Assembly: GCA_021785155.1 (NCBI GenBank)
Contig: JAJYGE010000431.1
Coordinates: 1-10,250, forward strand
Direction: 5' to 3'
DNA length: 10,250 nucleotides
Source: Planctomycetota bacterium
GTDB lineage: Bacteria; Planctomycetota; Phycisphaerae; WQYP01
In this document: piece by piece, positions 6,392 through 10,250 of the stretch
How positions within the stretch are numbered: the stretch's first letter is position 1
Layout of the letters: every line of letters begins with the position of its first letter
Translations under genes and position numbers: made by a program
Notes under the pieces: generated by a model
Database searches by the model: none
What the model was told of the DNA's origin: nothing
What the model saw: only the letters and a program-made list of their open reading frames with translations

Positions 6392-7542
6392 ATTCGCCCG
6401 TCTTTTTTCTTTCCGCGGCTGAACACAGCGGTGATGCGCTCGGTGCCACCCTGATAGAGGCTTTGCGCGGTGAATTTCCCAAGGCCCGCTTCACCGGTAT
6501 CGGCGGAGCCAAAATGGCCAGAACCGGCTGTCGGATTTTGGCTGATCCGACCAAACATTCCGCCATGCTGGTGGGTGCTCTGTCTCAAGCGGGGTATTGG
6601 CTGAATCTGCTGTCGCGGTTGAAAAAGGAACTCGCGGTTGACAAGCCGGATGTCATAATCCCGATTGATTCGCCCACCGTGAACCTTCGAATTGCCCGTT
6701 TAGGCCGACGGTTGCGGATACCGGTGTGTTATTATGTCGCGCCGCAACTCTGGGCCTGGGCACCGTGGCGAATTAAGACGGTGCGCAATGCGGTTGATAC
6801 GCTGTGTTGTGTGCTGCCTTTTGAAGAGCAATATTTTGGTCATCAGGGCGTGCATACTGTTTATGTGGGGCACCCGTTATTTGACCAGCCTGCCAACGCG
6901 CCGGAGACAGATCCCGAATTACTCAAACCCCCATTACCCAAGGTTCCGCTGCGCATCGCATTGTTGCCCGGCTCGCGCAAAGCCGAAATTGCCGCGAATT
7001 TCCCGCCGATGCTGGAGGCTTTTCTTGCCCTGCGTGGAAAGTTTTCCGGGATCGCGGGCGTTGCGGCGGCGGCGGATGAAGATCGTGCCTGGCAAATCCG
7101 CAATGTTCTCCCCGGCTATGGCGCAAAAATTGAGGTTAGAACCGGTTCCACCGACGCGATTATTCGCTGGGCCGATCTGGTACTGACATGCAGCGGGACC
7201 GCAACGCTGCAAATTGCCCGGCACCGGAAACCTATGATTGTGCTGTATCGCCTGGCTTGGTGGAAATGGAATCTGGCCGGGAGATTTCTGGTACAAAGCA
7301 AATTTCTTTGCTTGGTGAATATATTGGCGGATCGAAAATTGGTACATGAATTTATGCCGTTTTACGGTCCGGTTCAACCCGTTATCGACGTTGCATCGGA
7401 TCTGCTGGGACATCCCGAAAAACGCGATGCCATGTCCCGCGATCTAGCGGGACTTACCGCACCCATGGAGAGCTTTTCAAATCAAATGCCCGCCGCGCGG
7501 CGTGTCGCGCTGGAAGTTGCGCGGCTGATGGCCATCAAATAA
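6388..7542 (+). CDS. lpxB: Lipid-A-disaccharide synthase, apparent ATA start codon
   Basis: LpxB (GT19, GT-B fold) joins UDP-2,3-diacylglucosamine and lipid X to give the lipid A disaccharide at the cytoplasmic face of the inner membrane. From 6388 the product is 384 residues, close to the 382 of E. coli. Motifs in order: FFLSAAEHSGD (7-16; family SAGExSGD), IGGAKM, IDSPTVN (D94; family DxPDFN), YYVAPQLWAW, CVLPFEEQYF, VGHPLFD, LLPGSRKAE (192-200), SGTATLQ (270-276) and NILADRKLV (312-320). The usual Glu of SGTATLE is Gln here. In this frame there is no ATG, GTG or TTG between the stop at 6319 and TTG 6463; starting at 6463 would remove the conserved first motif. ATA 6388 has a GGAG 7 nt upstream and overlaps the panB TAA as ATAA, so initiation at ATA coupled to panB is the best reading. 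A sequence error is the main alternative. Confidence 0.9.
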   Translation: MNSPVFFLSAAEHSGDALGATLIEALRGEFPKARFTGIGGAKMARTGCRILADPTKHSAMLVGALSQAGYWLNLLSRLKKELAVDKPDVIIPIDSPTVNLRIARLGRRLRIPVCYYVAPQLWAWAPWRIKTVRNAVDTLCCVLPFEEQYFGHQGVHTVYVGHPLFDQPANAPETDPELLKPPLPKVPLRIALLPGSRKAEIAANFPPMLEAFLALRGKFSGIAGVAAAADEDRAWQIRNVLPGYGAKIEVRTGSTDAIIRWADLVLTCSGTATLQIARHRKPMIVLYRLAWWKWNLAGRFLVQSKFLCLVNILADRKLVHEFMPFYGPVQPVIDVASDLLGHPEKRDAMSRDLAGLTAPMESFSNQMPAARRVALEVARLMAIK

Positions 7543-7627
7543 CTTTTTTACTTGGGGACCGCCGGATGGATAATCCAACCGCATTTCTTACATTGAAGGT
7601 CCATGGTATTGATAGGTGTAATAGTTT

Positions 7628-8563
7628 ATGAGTTATACATCACGGTTTCTGGGGTTGGATGTCGGGGGAACCAAGTGCATTGCGGCACTGGGTTCGGCGG
7701 AGGGAAATATTGTTGCGCGGCGGGAATGGCCCGCACAAGCGCAACGCGGGCCGGAGTCGATGATTGATGATCTGGTCACGCACGGACGAGCGCTGATTCA
7801 GCAAGCCGGGGAGGTTGAAGCCATCGGGGTTTCCATCGGCGGACCATTGAACGCCCCGGAAGGAATCATTTATTCACCGCCGAACCTGCCGGGTTGGGAT
7901 ACGATTAATTTACGCGGGATATTAGCAAAAAGATTTGATATGGCGCTGTCAAAAGTACGTATTCAGCACGATGCCGCCGCATGTGCATTGGCCGAATATC
8001 ACTGGGGAGCTGGAAAAGGGACGAGCCGATTGATATATCTGACTTGTGGCACCGGATTAGGGGCGGGTTTGGTGATTGATGGGAAACCGTATTATGGTGC
8101 CGGCGGGCGCTCGGGTGAATTTAGCCATATTCGTTACGAGAAAACCGGACCGGAAGCATTTGGTAAAGTTGGTTCACTGGAAGCTTTCGCGGCGGGGAGC
8201 GCCATTGGCAAAATTGCGGTCTGGAAATATCCACTACGGCGCTGGACTTCAGATGCGGCCGTCCCCACCGGTGTGCAAGTGTCGCAATTGGCCGAAAGCG
8301 GCGACGCCGAAGCGAAAGAGGTTTTACGCATTAATGCCCGTGCCGTGGGGGGCGGGGCCGCGATACTGGCGGATTTACTTTTCCCCGATTGTATTTTGCT
8401 TGGCAGCTTGGCTCGTTATCTGAATGAGCATTGGCTGGCAGAGGTTCGTGAGGCATTTATGGAAGAGGCGTTGCCCGATGTCGCAAAGGGGTGTCAACTC
8501 AAGCCGGCGGGACTGGGCGCACAACTCGGCGACTTATCGGCGCTGGTGGCCGCGCTGGGGTGA
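7628..8563 (+). CDS. ROK-family sugar kinase (glucokinase-like), lacking the zinc cysteines
   Basis: ROK proteins are ATP-dependent cytosolic kinases of glucose, N-acetylated sugars and similar hexoses, or DNA-binding repressors with the same core. The 311-residue product has no N-terminal helix-turn-helix, so it is the kinase type. Visible motifs: DVGGTK phosphate-binding loop (11-16), SIGGPLN (69-75), the catalytic-base segment QHDAAACALAE with D115, GTGLGAG (141-147), and the E164-x-x-H167 sugar-binding pair (GEFSH). The usual zinc motif CxCGxxGCxE is replaced by the segment FGKVGSLE (178-185), so all three cysteines are gone while the shape and final Glu remain. Substrate cannot be assigned. 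It starts 85 nt after lpxB with only a weak AGG 11 nt before the ATG, so co-transcription with lpxB is uncertain. It converges on the next gene with an 89-nt gap and no clear terminator. Confidence 0.88.
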   Translation: MSYTSRFLGLDVGGTKCIAALGSAEGNIVARREWPAQAQRGPESMIDDLVTHGRALIQQAGEVEAIGVSIGGPLNAPEGIIYSPPNLPGWDTINLRGILAKRFDMALSKVRIQHDAAACALAEYHWGAGKGTSRLIYLTCGTGLGAGLVIDGKPYYGAGGRSGEFSHIRYEKTGPEAFGKVGSLEAFAAGSAIGKIAVWKYPLRRWTSDAAVPTGVQVSQLAESGDAEAKEVLRINARAVGGGAAILADLLFPDCILLGSLARYLNEHWLAEVREAFMEEALPDVAKGCQLKPAGLGAQLGDLSALVAALG

Positions 8564-8652
8564 TCGGGCAAACATAAAATCTGGCGGCCCGGCTGGTGTT
8601 GGGTGACTTATAACCGCATCCGAGCGAGTGTTGCGCGTGGCCTGTTGCGGGT

Positions 8653-9804
8653 TTATTTTGCGGCTCGTGTAATATCGCGGAGCTGGACATCCCGAAAGAA
8701 TGCGTCCCCGGCATTAACATAGGAGAAAAAATCGATGCGAACCCAGCGGACAGGGTATTTCTTCATCATGCTTTTTACCGATTCGGGAGTGAAATCAATA
8801 CCGGTCTGGCTCCATCCGATATTCTTTGTCACGGGCAGTACCTGACAGCGATAAATTTCGCGACGCTGACTGGCAAAGTTATTGGCTGTGCTGAATTGAT
8901 CAGGTGCGTAGTCAAAGCCATTGATGAATATGCGAATACGCGGTGCATCACTGTGATATTGCACGATAAAGCGATAGCGATGCCCCTGCGTTACGGGAAT
9001 CCATGTGCTTTCGCAGGCCATACCATTGTTTTGCGCTATGTTTAAATCTGAACGAAGCATGAGGCAATACCCGTGTGCCGCCGGTGTCACCATACTTTGC
9101 GGCACAATTGCGGCATGGCTGCCCGGCAGGTTTTTAGCCATGGCGGACGATATCAGGGGTGGATGATAATCCTGCTTGAGCAGAAATGCGTCCCAATCTA
9201 CGGCTCTTCCGCCGAATTGCGCCGCCTGGGAAAAATCGGGATCTTTTACCAGGTTTGGCCGGATATCAAATAGTTTTTGCAAAGCCGGGTCAGGATTAAT
9301 TTGCCAGGACCGAAGATGATGAAATTGAATTCCAGCCAGTTTGGTGAGCATGGATTCAATAGTCAATCGTGGACTGGTATTGTTGGAGGGAATGGTTGCG
9401 GAAACCGTCTTGGTTAATTTGGTGCCCACAAAAAGTTCCAGCCGCAGCCGCCGTCCAGTCACGAATCCGGCTACCGTTTGATCGGTCGCCAGCGACTTGA
9501 TGACAGTTTGAATATCTTTGGTGGTAACGGGCGGTGTCCATGGCATTTGCAGCGCGTCAATCATCATGTCCACATCATGATCGTCCACGCGGTTGTAGTG
9601 GCCATTACGGGACATTTTTTTTGCGACGGCAAAGCGCATGCGTTGGGCCAACGAATCAGCGGTTGTTGCAGCGGGAACAAATGGTAAAACCGCCAGGCTG
9701 GGGCCTTTTGAGGAGTGATCGGCGTGGACGGCGGCCAATGGCAACAGTATTGCCAGGAGAAATAGCGATGGAATAATCTTCTCAAGAGAGCGGCATAATC
9801 GCAT
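8653..9804 (-). CDS. Secreted protein with CsgG/FlgO-like N-terminal domain and jelly-roll-like C-terminus
   Basis: I do not recognise a named gene. From ATG 9804 the product is 383 residues with a clear signal peptide: a basic start, a hydrophobic core of about residues 11-25 (IIPSLFLLAILLPLAAV), and likely cleavage after AVHA (28). Residues 36-160 (SLAVLPFVP, later RMRFAVAKKM, a conserved-looking D-rich stretch and a VAGFVTGRR strand) resemble the alternating alpha/beta fold of CsgG, FlgO or TolB-N type periplasmic domains. From about 185 on, NLVKDPDFSQA, WIPVTQGHRYRFIVQY and FFRDVQLRDI resemble the 'NLxxDPDFE ... FDDVxL' carbohydrate-binding-like sandwich common in secreted planctomycete proteins. 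ATG 9840 is also in frame but lacks a ribosome site and would overlap bamA; 9804 has AGGAAG 6 nt upstream. It follows bamA by 13 nt, so an envelope role is inferred. Both domain assignments are tentative. Confidence 0.7.
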   Translation of the reverse strand: MRLCRSLEKIIPSLFLLAILLPLAAVHADHSSKGPSLAVLPFVPAATTADSLAQRMRFAVAKKMSRNGHYNRVDDHDVDMMIDALQMPWTPPVTTKDIQTVIKSLATDQTVAGFVTGRRLRLELFVGTKLTKTVSATIPSNNTSPRLTIESMLTKLAGIQFHHLRSWQINPDPALQKLFDIRPNLVKDPDFSQAAQFGGRAVDWDAFLLKQDYHPPLISSAMAKNLPGSHAAIVPQSMVTPAAHGYCLMLRSDLNIAQNNGMACESTWIPVTQGHRYRFIVQYHSDAPRIRIFINGFDYAPDQFSTANNFASQRREIYRCQVLPVTKNIGWSQTGIDFTPESVKSMMKKYPVRWVRIDFFSYVNAGDAFFRDVQLRDITRAAK

Positions 9805-9810
9805 GATGTT

Positions 9811-9816
9811 CTTCCT
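9811..9816 (-). promoter_or_regulatory. Shine-Dalgarno deciding the start of the secreted protein
   Basis: On the minus strand AGGAAG lies 6 nt before ATG 9804 and 1 nt after the bamA stop codon. It favours 9804 over the upstream in-frame ATG at 9840 and suggests the two genes share a transcript. Confidence 0.6.
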
Positions 9817-9817
9817 T

Positions 9818-10250
9818 TTACATAGGTATGCCCAATGCAAAACTGATATATTCTATATGATCGGCTTGGGTATGATGAACCGGGTAGGCCAAGTCAATAC
9901 CCAGGGGTAGCTTGCCGAAGAATGGAATAACAACGCGAATACCAATGCCGACATCGACTACCGTGGTGCCCAGATGCACATTGGGTTCCACATCACCGGC
10001 GTCTACAAACACGACACCACGGAGACTATTCTTATATAAAGGAAAATTAACTTCCGCCGTCGCGACATCCATGAAGTTTCCCCCGATACCATCCTGCAGG
10101 GGGCCGGATCGCGGCGTTACACCAAGATAAGTATAGCCACGTAAAGAACCGATACCGCCGGCATAAAAGCGTTCAAAAAATACCGATGTTCCCCAGGGGA
10201 TAAAGCCGAAATCGTTTTTCAGCATCAGCACGGTCTTTCGACCAAACAGA
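9818..10250 (-). CDS. bamA: Outer membrane protein assembly factor BamA, C-terminal barrel part (5' partial)
   Basis: BamA is the outer-membrane barrel that folds and inserts other beta-barrel proteins. About 143 C-terminal residues are visible, and the frame is open to the window edge, so the POTRA domains and the rest of the barrel lie outside. The family pattern is strong: FFERFYAGGIGSLRGY, in which LRGY is the loop-6 VRGF-type motif, then GGN, VNFPLYKNSLRGVVFVDAGDV, VVDVGIGIRVVIPFFGKLPLGIDLAYPV and a final strand EYISFALGIPM. The last residue is Met rather than the aromatic residue usual at barrel C-termini. It is followed 13 nt later by the secreted CsgG/FlgO-like gene. A related Omp85/TamA protein is possible, but the strand order and the G-D-V/A-Y-P motifs favour BamA. 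Confidence 0.85.
   Translation of the reverse strand, partial: LFGRKTVLMLKNDFGFIPWGTSVFFERFYAGGIGSLRGYTYLGVTPRSGPLQDGIGGNFMDVATAEVNFPLYKNSLRGVVFVDAGDVEPNVHLGTTVVDVGIGIRVVIPFFGKLPLGIDLAYPVHHTQADHIEYISFALGIPM

Noticed and set aside
6361..6410. Programmed frameshift making a PanB-LpxB fusion
   Set aside because: The T-rich run at 6402-6408 lies after the panB stop, and no slippery sequence precedes it. A separate start with a ribosome site is simpler.
6463..7542. lpxB starting at TTG 6463
   Set aside because: It would remove 25 in-frame residues containing the conserved FFLSAAEHSGD motif, and a good ribosome site points to 6388 instead.
7526..7549. Palindrome TGATGGCCATCA plus a T-run as an lpxB terminator
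   Set aside because: The palindrome has no room for a loop without leaving only a 4-bp A/T-rich stem, and 6 nt separate it from the T-run.
9805..9840. Upstream start at 9840 for the secreted protein
   Set aside because: It overlaps bamA, lacks a ribosome site and would place 12 extra residues before a normal signal peptide.
1..10250. Mobile elements, CRISPR arrays, tRNA or rRNA genes
   Set aside because: No long terminal repeats, spaced direct repeats, transposase or integrase motifs, or RNA gene signatures were found on either strand by eye.

Overview
The window looks like an ordinary chromosomal stretch from a diderm (LPS-type, BamA-containing) bacterium of roughly balanced GC content. 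Genes for lipoprotein N-acylation (lnt), lipid A disaccharide synthesis (lpxB) and outer-membrane protein insertion (BamA) show a Gram-negative envelope. The PanB sequence style, a GH35-like protein, a HEAT-repeat lipoprotein and a secreted protein with a lectin-like C-terminus would fit Planctomycetota (perhaps Phycisphaerae) or a PVC relative. That placement is inference only. There is no sign of phage, plasmid, insertion sequence, CRISPR or RNA gene.

Layout. Positions 2-793 (+) hold the C-terminal part of a GH35-type beta-galactosidase-like protein. lnt (836-2575, +) and a HEAT-repeat lipoprotein (2609-3619, +) follow and look co-transcribed. On the minus strand lie pgeF/yfiH (4629-3796) and a MarR-family regulator (5335-4859), separated by a 229-nt gap with a long inverted repeat. 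A 195-nt divergent intergenic region carries a compound palindrome and promoter-like elements. It separates marR from the plus-strand panB (5531-6391) and lpxB (6388-7542), which overlap by 4 nt. A ROK-family sugar kinase (7628-8563, +) comes next. The right end is a minus-strand pair: the C-terminus of BamA (from the window edge to 9818), then a secreted CsgG/FlgO-like protein with a jelly-roll-like C-terminus (9804-8653).

The genes share an envelope theme. LpxB makes the lipid A disaccharide. Lnt finishes lipoproteins, and the gene after lnt encodes a clear lipoprotein. BamA inserts outer-membrane proteins and is followed by an exported protein. PanB belongs to pantothenate/CoA synthesis, PgeF is linked in other bacteria to peptidoglycan-precursor or nucleoside metabolism, and the ROK kinase to sugar phosphorylation.

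The most interesting observation is the lpxB start. The whole conserved N-terminus is present in frame and preceded by a well-placed GGAG, but there is no ATG, GTG or TTG. The only sensible initiator is ATA, overlapping the panB stop as ATAA. A single G-to-A change in an ancestral ATGA overlap would explain both the rare start and the TAA stop.
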